Numbered from the stretch's first letter, positions 18,773-28,244 are shown. The stretch is DNA of 64,000 nucleotides from Marinobacter halophilus (GCF_003007685.1 NZ_PXNN01000006.1:62001-126000); one strand, 5' to 3'. Notes: generated by a model not told the origin, from the sequence alone. Made by a program: numbers and translations.

Positions 18773-19936
18773 TCAGCTGGCGGCCACCCAAACCCTTGCG
18801 CTGCCAAACCAGGGATAGCCCGCCAGTGCCTCCCGTACCCGATCGTTGGTCAGATCGGGTGCAGGGTAGCTTTCATCCAGAAAGATCTCCAGATGTATCC
18901 GGTTCTTGAGATAATGCAGTCTCAGCTTGCTGTGTGGAGGCAGCTCACCCAACACCTGTGAAATCTGCGTACGGATTTCCTCCCGGGAGGGTAGGTTTGG
19001 TTCGGTAGGGTTGGGGTATTTTTCGTCGTTCTCTGCGTCAATGTGAAAGTTAATGTCCCGAATATTGCCCAAGGAATCACGCATACCCGCCACCACTTTC
19101 ATTCCGATCTGATGGCCCTCAGACACGCTGATTTCCGGGCGAACCACCAGGTGAATATCCAGAAGAATATCGTGGCCCATACGCCGGCTGCGAAGCTCGT
19201 GAACGTTGCGTACACCGTCGGTGCCCATGGCAATGGTCCTTAGCATTTCAGTGTCTTCTTCAGATAGCCCGGTGTCGACAAGTTCCTTGACGCTGTCCCA
19301 GGTAAACTTCCAGCCGATATGAATAATGATGAGTGCAATCACCACAGCGGCAACCACGTCGAGCCACACGAATCCGAGCATGGCGCCGGCGGTAGATACC
19401 AGCACGACCACCGATGAGAATGCGTCGGTCCGGCTATGCCAGGCGTTGGCAATGATCAGGTCGGAGCGGATGCGAATACCAACACGTCGGGTGTAACGGT
19501 AAATCCATTCCTTGCCGATCACCGAGACCGCAGCAGCAACCAGTACCGGCCAGCCTGGCACCTTGAGATCCTCACCTGCCAGCAGTCGAAGAATGTTTTC
19601 CCAAGCCAGGGCCGCACCGACCGCAATCAGGATGCTACCGAGTAATAATGTTCCCAGGGTCTCGATGCGTTGATGGCCGTAGGGGTGATCGGCATCGGGT
19701 TCTTTTCGTGACAGCCGCATAACGGCGAGCACCACCCAGTCTGAGGCAACGTCGGTAAAAGAGTGGATACCATCAACCAGCAAGGCCTGAGAATGAAAAA
19801 GAGTACCGCCAATGACTTTTATTATGCCCAGGAACGCATCCAGGAACATGCCAATAATCGTGACTCTGGAGGCTGCGTGCTTTTCTTTGTCCAGGTTTCG
19901 TACAGGTTTTTGGTGGCTTGAAGAATGTTGTTCCAT
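18773..19936 (-). CDS. Cation diffusion facilitator (CDF) family transporter
   Basis: A 387-residue inner-membrane metal/proton antiporter. Six transmembrane helices span about residues 25-220. The metal-site motifs are HSFTD in helix 2 (about residue 58) and HSRTD in helix 5, so the HxxxD / HxxxD pattern is complete. A cytoplasmic ferredoxin-like domain follows (residues about 225-300) and then ~85 extra residues that look like a second small domain. The likely cargo is a divalent metal such as Zn, Fe or Mn, which cannot be told from sequence. It is convergent with the ATP-grasp gene. Confidence 0.88.
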   Translation of the reverse strand: MEQHSSSHQKPVRNLDKEKHAASRVTIIGMFLDAFLGIIKVIGGTLFHSQALLVDGIHSFTDVASDWVVLAVMRLSRKEPDADHPYGHQRIETLGTLLLGSILIAVGAALAWENILRLLAGEDLKVPGWPVLVAAAVSVIGKEWIYRYTRRVGIRIRSDLIIANAWHSRTDAFSSVVVLVSTAGAMLGFVWLDVVAAVVIALIIIHIGWKFTWDSVKELVDTGLSEEDTEMLRTIAMGTDGVRNVHELRSRRMGHDILLDIHLVVRPEISVSEGHQIGMKVVAGMRDSLGNIRDINFHIDAENDEKYPNPTEPNLPSREEIRTQISQVLGELPPHSKLRLHYLKNRIHLEIFLDESYPAPDLTNDRVREALAGYPWFGSARVWVAAS

Positions 19937-20339
19937 GTAGCTCTGCTCCGGGGGTCGCTGTGGTGCCAGTATAGCGTTAACCCGAATGCAATAGGGCCGG
20001 GTTAATCAAGATTCGCTGGGTGATTTATGCACATGATGACAAACTGCTTACCGGCTAGCATTTTGTCACAATTGCCGTCAATTCTTATTTAAGGCTTTAT
20101 AACATATTGATAAATATAGATAAAAACACTGATCAAAAAATGATCAATCTGTAGGCTGGCGCAGTTATCAAGGGTTGGAAACGTTTGCCCCGACCTTTTC
20201 AACAGGGTTATCCACAGATTCCGTGGAAAAGCCCCGTCAGCCTTCTGAACATGGGGTCTAAGGATACATTTGTTTCTCAGGAGGATGGTGTGGAAAACTT
20301 CCGGTATACTCCGGCCACCCTTTGGCAAGGAATTTTCTG
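19937..20339. other. AT-rich intergenic region before pyrD
   Basis: Between two divergent genes, 403 bases without a reading frame worth calling. It contains an AT-rich stretch (20085-20145) with the repeat GATCAAAAAATGATCA, and a perfect DnaA box TTATCCACA at 20208-20216. The pyrD promoter is presumably here (candidate -10 TATACT at 20305), but I see no matching -35. Confidence 0.5.
20208..20216 (+). promoter_or_regulatory. DnaA box (TTATCCACA)
   Basis: An exact match to the high-affinity DnaA box, 124 bases before the pyrD start. Only one box is seen, and no origin genes (dnaA, dnaN, rpmH) are nearby, so this is not oriC. It could be a titration site, a DnaA-regulated promoter or chance. 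Confidence 0.45.
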
Positions 20340-21377
20340 ATGTACGGTGTTCTGCGAAACCTGTTGTTTCGGTTACCCCCGGAGCAGGCTCATAATGTGG
20401 CTCTTGGTAGCCTGGACATTGCCCAGAAACTGGGCATGTTGAATGCTTTTTCGACGCATCCGGAGCCGTGCCCGGTGAACGTGATGGGCTTGGCGTTTCC
20501 AAATCCGGTCGGGCTTGCGGCAGGGCTGGACAAGAACGCTGACCACCTGGATGCGTTGGGGGCTCTCGGGTTCGGGTTTATTGAAGTGGGCACTGTAACG
20601 CCACTGGCCCAGCCAGGCAATCCGAAACCACGGATGTTCCGGCTTACAGAGCATCAGGCTATTATCAACCGGATGGGCTTTAATAATGAAGGCCTGGGCC
20701 ACCTGGTGACGAATGTTGAACACCGGCGCTACAAAGGTGTGTTGGGGATCAATGTCGGCAAGAACAAAGACACCCCGAACGAGCAGTCGGAACAGGATTA
20801 CCGGAAAGGGATCTCGGCCGTCTATGCTTTGGCCGACTACATCACCGTCAACGTGTCCTCGCCCAACACGCCCGGATTGAGAGACCTGCAATTCGGCGAT
20901 TCTCTGAAACAGCTGCTCAGTGGCATCAAAGACGAGCAGGTTCGTTGCCATAAGGCCCTGGGCCGTTACGTGCCGGTTGCCGTGAAGATTGCGCCGGATA
21001 TGGACGACGAAGGTATCCGCTTTGTCGCCAACGCATTGCTGGAGGCTGGCCTGGATGGTGTGATCGCCACCAATACCACCATCAGTCGGGACGCGGTGAA
21101 AGGCCATCGTCATGAGCATGAGGCCGGCGGGCTGAGTGGTGCGCCGGTTCGTGCGGCGTCAGTGCGGGTTATTGAAGGGTTATACGCCGAGCTTGGTGAG
21201 CGGCTGCCGATCATTGGCGTGGGCGGCATCACCGATGGTGACAGCGCGGCAGAAAAAATTCGGGCGGGAGCCAAGCTGGTGCAGATATATACCGGCTTCA
21301 TCTATAAGGGGCCGGCCCTGATTCGTGAGGCGGTTGAGGCGATAAGAGCGGAACAGCAAAAAAATCAGGGGCTGTAA
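20340..21377 (+). CDS. pyrD: Dihydroorotate dehydrogenase, quinone-dependent (class 2)
   Basis: Oxidises dihydroorotate to orotate at the inner membrane, passing electrons to ubiquinone. The 345-residue protein has the class 2 N-terminal membrane-associating helices (MYGVLRNLLFRLPPEQAH), the FMN site VGLAAGLDKNAD, NRMGFNN, the NVSSPNTPGLR loop with the catalytic Ser, and GVGGITDG. Start ATG 20340 has AAGGA 8 bases upstream; the in-frame TTG 18 bases earlier is less likely. Confidence 0.96.
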   Translation: MYGVLRNLLFRLPPEQAHNVALGSLDIAQKLGMLNAFSTHPEPCPVNVMGLAFPNPVGLAAGLDKNADHLDALGALGFGFIEVGTVTPLAQPGNPKPRMFRLTEHQAIINRMGFNNEGLGHLVTNVEHRRYKGVLGINVGKNKDTPNEQSEQDYRKGISAVYALADYITVNVSSPNTPGLRDLQFGDSLKQLLSGIKDEQVRCHKALGRYVPVAVKIAPDMDDEGIRFVANALLEAGLDGVIATNTTISRDAVKGHRHEHEAGGLSGAPVRAASVRVIEGLYAELGERLPIIGVGGITDGDSAAEKIRAGAKLVQIYTGFIYKGPALIREAVEAIRAEQQKNQGL

Positions 21378-21386
21378 AACGAAGGT

Positions 21387-21405
21387 GGGCCCGCTGAGCG
21401 GGCCC
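21387..21405 (+). terminator. GC hairpin after pyrD
   Basis: Self-complementary GGGCCCGCT-GAGCGGGCCC, 10 bases after the pyrD stop. It is followed by only two T residues, so termination strength is uncertain. Confidence 0.5.
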
Positions 21406-21547
21406 TTGCGGGGAACGAACCCCGTAGCGTTTCTTCGCATGGTCCGGGGCGTGAGGCCCCGATTCGGTTGCTTGGAATACTGCTTTATATTGTGATGTAA
21501 CTTTGAAAAAAACAGATCAAGTTAAACGGGGTAGGCCAACACCGCGA

Positions 21548-21760
21548 TCAGGTTGCGGTTACGTTGGCCAGTTTATGGATGCCGGAAACGCCGGTCATGC
21601 CCTCCCAATTATCGGTGCGGCCTTCTCGCCACCCACTCAACCATTCCTGGCGAGCTTCTGGTTGATCAACCGGGCAGCTGTCTTTGGATTTGCCGGACAC
21701 GCCAGCGAGATAACCCCGCTTGAATGCACGAGCGTACATATCTCTCTTCTGTCTTTTCAT
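21548..21760 (-). CDS. rmf: Ribosome modulation factor
   Basis: RMF dimerises 70S ribosomes into inactive 100S particles in stationary phase. The 70-residue frame starts MKRQKRDMYARAFKRGYLAG and contains GKSKDSCP and EWLSGWREG, which align well with E. coli RMF (MKRQKRD...GRSKEMCP...WLGGWREA). It is longer at the C-terminus by about 15 residues. The start ATG 21760 gives the exact family N-terminus; longer in-frame starts are rejected. It stands alone, leftward, between pyrD and rlmKL. Confidence 0.93.
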   Translation of the reverse strand: MKRQKRDMYARAFKRGYLAGVSGKSKDSCPVDQPEARQEWLSGWREGRTDNWEGMTGVSGIHKLANVTAT

Positions 21761-22084
21761 GCCATTCCTCACTGATGGATTAACAGAAAATCGTGTACAC
21801 ATCTGCAGTGACCACGGCAGAATTGGTTCCCATCCGGGATAACCCACTATTGCCAGCTCAGGTCAGAGCAGTCAGGATCCTGTTAACGGAAGCTTTGGTT
21901 ATTGGGCTTCCGGAATGACGCGTCAGGTACAAGGTAAGACGAACCTTGAGCGCATGTACACGATTTATTTCATCTATATGAAGCATTTTTTATAGATTTA
22001 TGAACTAACGATGACAGCCCGTATTCGGGTTTTGCCGCTATACCGGCGGCTTACCGGCTTTATCCAGAAAACCAGGAGTTGATT
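21761..22084. other. Intergenic region between rmf and rlmKL
   Basis: A divergent promoter region of 324 bases. It contains an inverted repeat pair AATCGTGTACA (near 21788) and TGTACACGATT (near 21956), 160 bases apart, an AT-rich patch around 21967-22005, and a short hairpin CCCGTATTCGGG followed by TTTT (22019-22034). No gene is seen. Confidence 0.4.
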
Positions 22085-24259
22085 TTGTCCAAGCATGTCT
22101 TTTTTGTAACCTGCCCTAAGGGCGTTGAGTATCTCCTGGGTGATGAACTGGAGAGCTTTGGCCTGGCACAGGTGCGCAATGCTCCGGCAGGGGTCTGGGT
22201 AGAGGGCGAGCTGGAGGCCGGTTATCGGGCGTGCCTGTGGTCACGACTGGCCAACCGGGTGATCCTGCACATTGCGGAGGTGGATGCCCGCAGCGCCGAA
22301 GAACTCTATGACGGTGTGGTGGCGTTGGACTGGCTGGCTCATATTCCGGCCGGTGGCAGCTTTCGGGTGAACTTCCTGGGGCAGAACGAAGAGCTCCGGA
22401 ACACCCAGTTTGGCGCCCAGAAGGTCAAGGACGGCATCGTGGACAGCATCCGCGGCGCCGGTGCGGCAAGACCGGCGGTGGCCCAGAAAGACCCGGATGT
22501 GACGATTTCAGCCCGGCTGAACCGTGGCCGACTGGCGGTCGGCCTCGATCTCAGCGGCCACAGCCTGCACATGCGCGGCTACCGTACCGAGCAGGGGCTC
22601 GCCCCGCTGAAAGAAAACCTGGCGGCAGCACTGCTGTTGCGCGCGGGCTGGCCGGAAATCGCGGCAGCCGGTGGTGATTTTGTCGACCCCATGTGTGGCT
22701 CCGGCACTCTGTTGATTGAAGCAGCCCTGATGGCCCTGGATATTGCGCCCGGGCGCAAGCAGGATCATTTCGGCTTTGAAAAGTGGCCTGGACACCAGCC
22801 GGAACTCTGGCTTGGCCTGCGTCAGGAAGCCGAGCGCCGCGCCCACGAAGGCAAACAGGGCCGTGTACCGGTGTTTGCCGGGTTTGACCAGGACAGCCGG
22901 GTGCTGGACACGGCCTGGCGCAATATCCAGCGGGCCGGGCTCGAAGGCATCGTCATCGTGGAACCCCGTCCGCTGGCAGAGTTCGCCCGTCAGGACACCT
23001 GGGCGGAGCAGGGGCTGGTTCTGACCAACCCGCCCTACGGTGAGCGCCTGAGTGAACGCAAAGACCTGGCCGGCCTGTACCAGAGCCTGGGTGAAGTGGT
23101 GATTCGCGAGTTGACCGGCTGGCGCCTGGGTGTGTTCACCGGTGCCCCTGAATTCGGCAAGTCCGTCGGCTTGCGCAGTTTCAAGCAATACAACCTGTTC
23201 AACGGCAAACTGCCCGCCCAGCTGCTGTTGTTTGAGGTGCGCGCTGAAAACGCCATGGTGCCAAGAGATCCGGCCACGGCCGGCCAGGTCATGCCGCGTA
23301 TCGCCAACCCCGAGCGCGCAGACATGCTGCGCAACCGTTTGAAAAAGAACCTGAAAACCATCGGCCAATGGGCCAGAAAACAGAATATCGGTTGCTACCG
23401 CCTGTACGACGCCGACATGCCGGAGTACGCCCTGGCGATCGACATCTACGAGGGTAGGGTGCACGTTCAGGAATACCTGGCGCCAAAATCGATCGATGAA
23501 AAGGCTGCCCGGGAGCGACTGGCGGAAGCGATGGCGGTCATCCCGGACGTGCTGGAAATCGATCCGAAAGACATGGTGTGCAAACAGCGCCAGCGCCAGA
23601 GCGGCACCAAGCAGTACGAGAAGCAGGCGGCGACCGGTGAATACCTCAACGTGCAGGAGTATGGCTGCACCCTGAAGGTCAACCTGAAAGACTATCTCGA
23701 CACCGGCCTGTTCCTGGACCACCGCCCGGTACGCCACTGGATACAGCAACACGCCAAAGGCAAACGGTTCCTTAACCTATTCTGCTACACCGGTGCGGCC
23801 ACCGTACACGCGGCCGTCGGCGGCGCCAGCCGATCTCTGAGCCTGGACATGTCGAAAACCTACGTAAACTGGGCCATCGACAACCTAGCCCTGAACCGCG
23901 CCGACCTGCGCAAACACCTGGTCGAACAGGCAGACTGCTTGGCCTGGCTGGGAGACAGAAGAACTGCGAACCAGACCTTCGACTTAATCTTCATGGACCC
24001 CCCGACCTTCTCCAACTCCGCCCGTATGGCCGGTGTGCTCGATGTCCAGCGGGATCACGGCGTCCTGGTGAGGCAGTGCATGGAGCGGTTATCCAGCGAT
24101 GGTCTGTTGATCTTCTCCAACAACTTCCGCAAATTCAAACTGGACGATGACCTGGCGGAAGAGTTTGAAGTGAAAGACGTGACGGCCAGCACTCTGGACA
24201 AGGATTTCCAGCGGAATCAGAAAATTCACAGCTGCTGGCATATTCAGCACAGGGCCTGA
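22085..24259 (+). CDS. rlmL: 23S rRNA guanine methyltransferase RlmKL (m2G2445 / m7G2069)
   Basis: A fused rRNA methyltransferase of about 724 residues. The N-terminal half has a THUMP domain (residues ~50-160) and an RlmL Rossmann domain with VDPMCGSGTLLIEAA and the TNPPYGERL catalytic motif. The C-terminal half is RlmK, with FLNLFCYTGAATVHAA and MDPPTFSNS. The length is close to E. coli RlmKL (702). Translation probably starts at TTG 22085, six bases after AGGAG; an in-frame TTG at 22079 abuts that site. A trident repeat element begins 13 bases after the stop. Confidence 0.94.
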   Translation: MSKHVFFVTCPKGVEYLLGDELESFGLAQVRNAPAGVWVEGELEAGYRACLWSRLANRVILHIAEVDARSAEELYDGVVALDWLAHIPAGGSFRVNFLGQNEELRNTQFGAQKVKDGIVDSIRGAGAARPAVAQKDPDVTISARLNRGRLAVGLDLSGHSLHMRGYRTEQGLAPLKENLAAALLLRAGWPEIAAAGGDFVDPMCGSGTLLIEAALMALDIAPGRKQDHFGFEKWPGHQPELWLGLRQEAERRAHEGKQGRVPVFAGFDQDSRVLDTAWRNIQRAGLEGIVIVEPRPLAEFARQDTWAEQGLVLTNPPYGERLSERKDLAGLYQSLGEVVIRELTGWRLGVFTGAPEFGKSVGLRSFKQYNLFNGKLPAQLLLFEVRAENAMVPRDPATAGQVMPRIANPERADMLRNRLKKNLKTIGQWARKQNIGCYRLYDADMPEYALAIDIYEGRVHVQEYLAPKSIDEKAARERLAEAMAVIPDVLEIDPKDMVCKQRQRQSGTKQYEKQAATGEYLNVQEYGCTLKVNLKDYLDTGLFLDHRPVRHWIQQHAKGKRFLNLFCYTGAATVHAAVGGASRSLSLDMSKTYVNWAIDNLALNRADLRKHLVEQADCLAWLGDRRTANQTFDLIFMDPPTFSNSARMAGVLDVQRDHGVLVRQCMERLSSDGLLIFSNNFRKFKLDDDLAEEFEVKDVTASTLDKDFQRNQKIHSCWHIQHRA

Positions 24260-24271
24260 CTGGAGGGGGAG

Positions 24272-24381
24272 GAGGCAGGTGGGGGCCTCTTCCTTGGAAA
24301 CGCTACGAGCACATCCATGTGCGCTTCGCTCCGGCCGCCCATGGCCTCCGAGATTCCAGGAAAGAGGCCCCCACCTGCCTC
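24272..24381 (+). repeat. 110-bp trident palindrome element, copy C
   Basis: Arms 24272-24299 and 24354-24381 (28 bp, two mismatches near the core, outer 20 bp perfect; outer end GAGGCAGGTGGGGGCC) flank the 54-nt core 24300-24353, which begins ACGCTACGAGCACATCCATG. The core differs from that of copy B by two changes in the second hairpin (GGCCGCCCATGG instead of GGCCATCCATGG). It sits in the gap between rlmKL and a convergent gene. Confidence 0.92.
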
Positions 24382-24426
24382 GCCGGGCGTCGGAGTGGGA
24401 GTCGTGGGGTTTAGGAAGTCTTCCGC

Positions 24427-25032
24427 TCAGAACTCGTAACGCAACCCCGAAGAAAACTGAAAGGTATTGGCACTGCTGCCGGTGTCCTTGAACAAACGCC
24501 CGCCTTCGAACACCAGAAACGTATTGTCCAGCACTTGAAAATCTATCCCGGCCAGCCAGCTGATGCTGAAACTGCTGTCCGGATAATCGCCCTCGATATC
24601 CCGGAACTGGGCGTTGTAACCCTCTTCACGGTTGGCCAGCGTGGCGTCGCCCTTGATGTGGGTGAACCCGGCCTGGGCATAGACGTTGGCGTAGCTGGTG
24701 ACTGGATAGTGCAGGCCCATGTACCAGCTGGCAAAGTAATCCACCGCCAACGTCAGATCTCCCCGGGACACTTCCGCATCGCTGAATCCGCCGCCAAGGC
24801 GGATTTCAGCGTGAATCAGATCGTTCAGATGGCCGCCAATGACCACAGAGCCCGCCTGACCCCAGCCATCTTCCTTGGTGCGGTCGCCGATGGAGCGATG
24901 CTCAAGGGCGGTAACCAGAAGCCCGACGTAGTGCTTGTCAGAGCGGGGAGTTTCCTGAGCCTGGCTGGCCAGAGGCGCCAGGCAAAGAGTGATCAGGCTG
25001 GTGGTGAGAAAACGTGATGCGACCTTGTTCAT
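24427..25032 (-). CDS. Outer-membrane beta-barrel-like secreted protein of unknown function
   Basis: A 201-residue protein with a clear signal peptide (MNKVASRFLTTSLITLCLAPLASQA, cut before QETPRS). Alternating hydrophobic strands follow, and the C-terminus is SSGLRYEF, ending in the phenylalanine favoured for BAM-assembled outer-membrane barrels. With about eight predicted strands it resembles the OMP_b-brl/OmpW-like class, but I do not recognise a named family. Start ATG 25032 was chosen because it opens the signal peptide; a longer upstream frame has no such feature. Confidence 0.75.
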   Translation of the reverse strand: MNKVASRFLTTSLITLCLAPLASQAQETPRSDKHYVGLLVTALEHRSIGDRTKEDGWGQAGSVVIGGHLNDLIHAEIRLGGGFSDAEVSRGDLTLAVDYFASWYMGLHYPVTSYANVYAQAGFTHIKGDATLANREEGYNAQFRDIEGDYPDSSFSISWLAGIDFQVLDNTFLVFEGGRLFKDTGSSANTFQFSSGLRYEF

Positions 25033-25138
25033 TATTATTCGGCGTCCTGTCAGTAACGGTGCTGACGTCAGATTCTGCCTTGTGTAACGCTTTGTTACGC
25101 AGACACCGGTCACACTTCCCCGTCTCGGTCGGGATGGT

Positions 25139-25624
25139 TTACAAGTCGTCCAGGCAACCCGCCTCACGGGCCAGCAGGAGCAGGGCATACACGCCATTCT
25201 CCGGCAACTGGGGCTCCAGGCCTTCGTCAAACATCAGCTGGCGACGTTGATCTTCGATGGTGTCGCTGTCGAGGCCGCTGATCAGGTCGGCAATCGGCGC
25301 TATTTCGAACGGGGCATCCTGCTGCACCGCGCTGAAAATCAGATCGACCAGAATCTCATCCGGGTCCATGCCATCTACGTACACGGTCTGGTCCGGCAGA
25401 TCTTCGTGCAGTTCCCGGACCAGCTCAAGTACCGGCACTCCCTGTTCTTCCAGGTACAGCAGGTCGATGTCTCCTAAGTCGCCGTCTTCGGGCAGCCAGG
25501 CATCATCCGGTGCAATCACCACGGACTTCATTTGGCCATCCGCCAGGGACCAGGCAATGGCCGTGGGAAACAGAACGTCGTCGGTCTGACAGTATTCGAT
25601 GTCCAGAAAACGGGGTATCGACAC
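25139..25624 (-). CDS. Conserved protein of unknown function, possible exonuclease-like fold
   Basis: A 161-residue acidic protein starting at GTG 25624, with GGAG seven bases upstream; an open frame continues upstream to 25774 but reads poorly and overlaps the start of the neighbouring peptidase gene. The N-terminus [20 protein letters not shown] has the look of the first motif of DEDD-type exonucleases (DxE). I could not find clear later motifs, so this is only a suggestion. It is divergent from the M18 aminopeptidase gene. Confidence 0.6.
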   Translation of the reverse strand: MSIPRFLDIEYCQTDDVLFPTAIAWSLADGQMKSVVIAPDDAWLPEDGDLGDIDLLYLEEQGVPVLELVRELHEDLPDQTVYVDGMDPDEILVDLIFSAVQQDAPFEIAPIADLISGLDSDTIEDQRRQLMFDEGLEPQLPENGVYALLLLAREAGCLDDL

Positions 25625-25738
25625 AGTGAACTCCGGGTTGGATCGATGGGTGAGTATAGGGACAATCCGTCGCCCTGTAGGAGCGGCAGCGGCTTCATGC
25701 CATACTGTATCAGCCATTATCATGCAATCAGGAAGATC

Positions 25739-27028
25739 ATGGAACACACTGAATTTAATAATGACTTGATTCAATTTCTGAACGCTTCACCAACGCCGTG
25801 GCATGCGGTGAAAACCATGAAGGCCCGTCTCGATGCTGACGGGTTTCAGCCGCTGGACGAGCGCGAAGACTGGGTTCTTGAGCCGGGCAAAGGCTATTAC
25901 GCGATTCGTAATGGCTCATCCATTGTCGCCTTCCGCACCGGCACCAAAGACGTGGTGACCTCCGGCATCCGTATGGTCGGTGCCCATACAGACAGCCCCT
26001 GCCTGAAAGTGAAGCCGAATCCGGAACTGCGCCGCAAGGGCTTTTTCCAGTTGGGTGTCGAAGTCTACGGTGGCGTGCTGCAGAACCCCTGGTTCGACCG
26101 GGATCTGTCACTGGCCGGTCGGGTTACCGTGCTCGATGATGCCGGTAAGGTTCAGGATACTCTGATTAACTTCCGCAAGCCGGTGGCAATTATTCCGAGC
26201 CTGGCGATTCACCTGGACCGCGAAGCCAACAGCAACCGCACGGTGAATGCCCAGACCGACCTGCCGCCGGTGGTCATGCAGGTGCCAGAAACCGATACTA
26301 CGGCCTTCAGCGATTTGTTGCGCGAGCAGATTGCCAGTGAATGCGGCCTTAAAATCCGCAAGGTGCTAGGCTACGAACTCAGTTTTTATGACGCCCAGGG
26401 CGCATCATTTGTCGGCCTGCGGGAAGACTTCCTAGCCTCTGCGCGCCTCGATAACCTGCTAAGCTGTTTCATCGGCCTGCAGTCACTGCTGCAAACCTCC
26501 GGTGACGAGGCCGCACTGCTGGTATGCAACGACCACGAAGAAGTCGGCAGCATGTCAGCCGAAGGTGCCCAGGGCCCCTTCCTTGCAACGGTGCTCGAGC
26601 GTTGGTGTGGTGCCGGCAAGGGCAGGGCGATTGCTCATTCCATGATGATTTCCGCCGACAACGCTCACGGCGTGCATCCGAATTTCATGGACAAACACGA
26701 TGAGAATCACGGCCCGATTCTGAACCAGGGCCCGGTCATCAAGGTCAACCACAATCAGCGCTACGCCACCAACAGCCGCTCGGCCGCTCTGTACCGTCAT
26801 ATCAGTGATGAGCTGGGCTTGCCTCACCAGACCTTCGTGGTGCGCAGCGACATGGGTTGTGGCAGCACGATAGGCCCCTTGACCGCTGGCAACCTGGGCG
26901 TGACCACGCTGGATATCGGCGTGCCGCAGTTTGCCATGCACTCTATTCGTGAGTTGGTGGGTGCGGCAGATGGCTTCACTCTGTACCAGGTGCTGAAGGA
27001 GTTTATGCAGCGGGCAGAAGTGTTCTGA
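25739..27028 (+). CDS. apeB: M18 family aminopeptidase
   Basis: A 429-residue dinuclear zinc aminopeptidase, probably with a preference for acidic N-terminal residues. Metal and catalytic motifs are visible: [13 protein letters not shown] (His, Asp), SARLDNLLS (bridging Asp), CNDHEEVGS (catalytic Glu pair), SADNAHG, and FAMHSIRE with the last His ligand. The start ATG 25739 follows GGAAG; an in-frame extension upstream runs into the opposite gene and was rejected. It ends in a strong bidirectional terminator shared with tRNA-Asn (2). Confidence 0.94.
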   Translation: MEHTEFNNDLIQFLNASPTPWHAVKTMKARLDADGFQPLDEREDWVLEPGKGYYAIRNGSSIVAFRTGTKDVVTSGIRMVGAHTDSPCLKVKPNPELRRKGFFQLGVEVYGGVLQNPWFDRDLSLAGRVTVLDDAGKVQDTLINFRKPVAIIPSLAIHLDREANSNRTVNAQTDLPPVVMQVPETDTTAFSDLLREQIASECGLKIRKVLGYELSFYDAQGASFVGLREDFLASARLDNLLSCFIGLQSLLQTSGDEAALLVCNDHEEVGSMSAEGAQGPFLATVLERWCGAGKGRAIAHSMMISADNAHGVHPNFMDKHDENHGPILNQGPVIKVNHNQRYATNSRSAALYRHISDELGLPHQTFVVRSDMGCGSTIGPLTAGNLGVTTLDIGVPQFAMHSIRELVGAADGFTLYQVLKEFMQRAEVF

Positions 27029-27038
27029 AACAGACAAT

Positions 27039-27073
27039 AAAAAACCGCTGATTGAGAACAATCAGCGGTTTTT
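27039..27073. terminator. Bidirectional terminator between apeB and tRNA-Asn (2)
   Basis: Stem CCGCTGATTG / CAATCAGCGG with a 4-nt loop, six A residues before and five T residues after, so it can serve apeB on + and the tRNA on -. Confidence 0.92.
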
Positions 27074-27082
27074 CGAAATAAG

Positions 27083-27158
27083 TGGCTCCCCGACCTGGGC
27101 TCGAACCAGGGACAAACGGATTAACAGTCCGTTGCTCTACCAACTGAGCTATCGGGGA
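27083..27158 (-). tRNA. tRNA-Asn (anticodon GTT), copy 2
   Basis: A 76-nt tRNA identical in sequence to the copy at 12369-12444, with anticodon GTT and encoded CCA. The short stretch TTTCGAAATA(A)G between terminator and tRNA and the promoter boxes are also shared, so the whole transcription unit was duplicated 14.7 kb apart. Confidence 0.97.
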
Positions 27159-27178
27159 ACAGCATCAATGTGCCGCGC

Positions 27179-27207
27179 ATATTAAGTGCTTTGATTTGGT
27201 TCGTCAA
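27179..27207 (-). promoter_or_regulatory. Sigma-70 promoter of tRNA-Asn (2)
   Basis: TTGACG and TAATAT with 17-base spacing on the minus strand, then a GCGCGG discriminator, as in copy 1. It overlaps the leader of the rightward hydrolase gene that starts at 27217. Confidence 0.85.
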
Positions 27208-27216
27208 CCCCCTGAA

Positions 27217-28197
27217 ATGAAAGGTCAAAATTTGCACAGAAGCAGTCATCACCCGTATCGGCCTCCAGTCTGGTTGCGCAACGGACACGTTCAGTCCGTC
27301 TGGCCAACCCTGTTCCGCAACGTGCCCATGCCCGCACCCCAGACCGACATCATCGCCACCCCCGATGACGACGAGCTGCACCTGGACTGGTATCGCCAGG
27401 GCAGCGACCGCCTGGCCATCATCTCCCACGGCCTCGAAGGCCACAGCCGCCGGCCCTACGTACTCGGCCTGGCAAGGGCGCTGATGGCCGACGGCTGGGA
27501 CGTCCTGGCCTGGAACTTCCGTTCCTGTGGCGGCGTGATGAACCACCAGCCTAGGTTCTACCACAGCGGCGCCACCGAAGATCTGCACACCGTGGTTAGC
27601 CACGCCCTGGGCGCCAGCTACACCAACGTCTTTCTGTCTGGCTTCAGCATGGGTGGCAACCTCACGCTGCTGTATCTGGCCCAGCAAAGTGAACGGATTG
27701 ACAGCCGAATCAGCGGCGCCGTCACCTACTCCGTCCCGGCCGACCTCGCTGGCAGCGCCGACATGCTGGCGCTGCCCAGCCGCAAGATCTACATGCAGCG
27801 ATTTCTTCGAGACCTGCACGGCAAAATGCAGCAAAAAGCCGAACGCTTCCCGGGTCTGATCGACGTCGACGGCTTCGAAAACATCCGCACCTTCCACCAG
27901 TTCGACGACCGCTACACCGCCCCCTTGCACGGCTTCAAAGATGCCCAGGACTACTGGGCCAGCTGCTCGGCACTGTTCCGATTAAAAGACATCCGGGTAC
28001 CGGCCCTGATGGTCAACGCCGCCGACGACCCGTTCCTGTCCCCGCAGTGTTTTCCGGAATCCCGGAAGACTCTTGGGGCTTATGTGAAGGTGGAAATGCC
28101 GAAGTGGGGAGGGCACGTGGGATTTGTCGAACATGCCAAAGATGGCTATTACTGGTCAGAGCGAAGGGCGCTAGACTTTGTAAGAACCATTTATTAA
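27217..28197 (+). CDS. YheT-family alpha/beta hydrolase
   Basis: A 326-residue predicted esterase of the YheT/ABHD1-like group. The family opening (WLRNGHVQSVWPTLFR) is present, then the oxyanion HG (ISHGLEGHSRRPY), the nucleophile elbow SGFSMGGNL (Ser), Asp in VNAADDPFLSP and His in WGGHVGFVE, so the triad is complete. No substrate is known for the family. ATG 27217 is preferred to an upstream TTG at 27196 that lies in the tRNA promoter. It is followed by trident element copy D. Confidence 0.88.
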   Translation: MKGQNLHRSSHHPYRPPVWLRNGHVQSVWPTLFRNVPMPAPQTDIIATPDDDELHLDWYRQGSDRLAIISHGLEGHSRRPYVLGLARALMADGWDVLAWNFRSCGGVMNHQPRFYHSGATEDLHTVVSHALGASYTNVFLSGFSMGGNLTLLYLAQQSERIDSRISGAVTYSVPADLAGSADMLALPSRKIYMQRFLRDLHGKMQQKAERFPGLIDVDGFENIRTFHQFDDRYTAPLHGFKDAQDYWASCSALFRLKDIRVPALMVNAADDPFLSPQCFPESRKTLGAYVKVEMPKWGGHVGFVEHAKDGYYWSERRALDFVRTIY

Positions 28198-28244
28198 ATA
28201 AATGGTTGGAGCAGTAACTTGACTCCAGTTCTAAAGTTTGGGTT

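Noticed and set aside
22508..23752. 414-codon open frame antisense to rlmKL
   Set aside because: It overlaps a well-supported methyltransferase fully, shows no recognisable motif and has a His/Gln/Val-rich composition typical of antisense of GC-rich genes.
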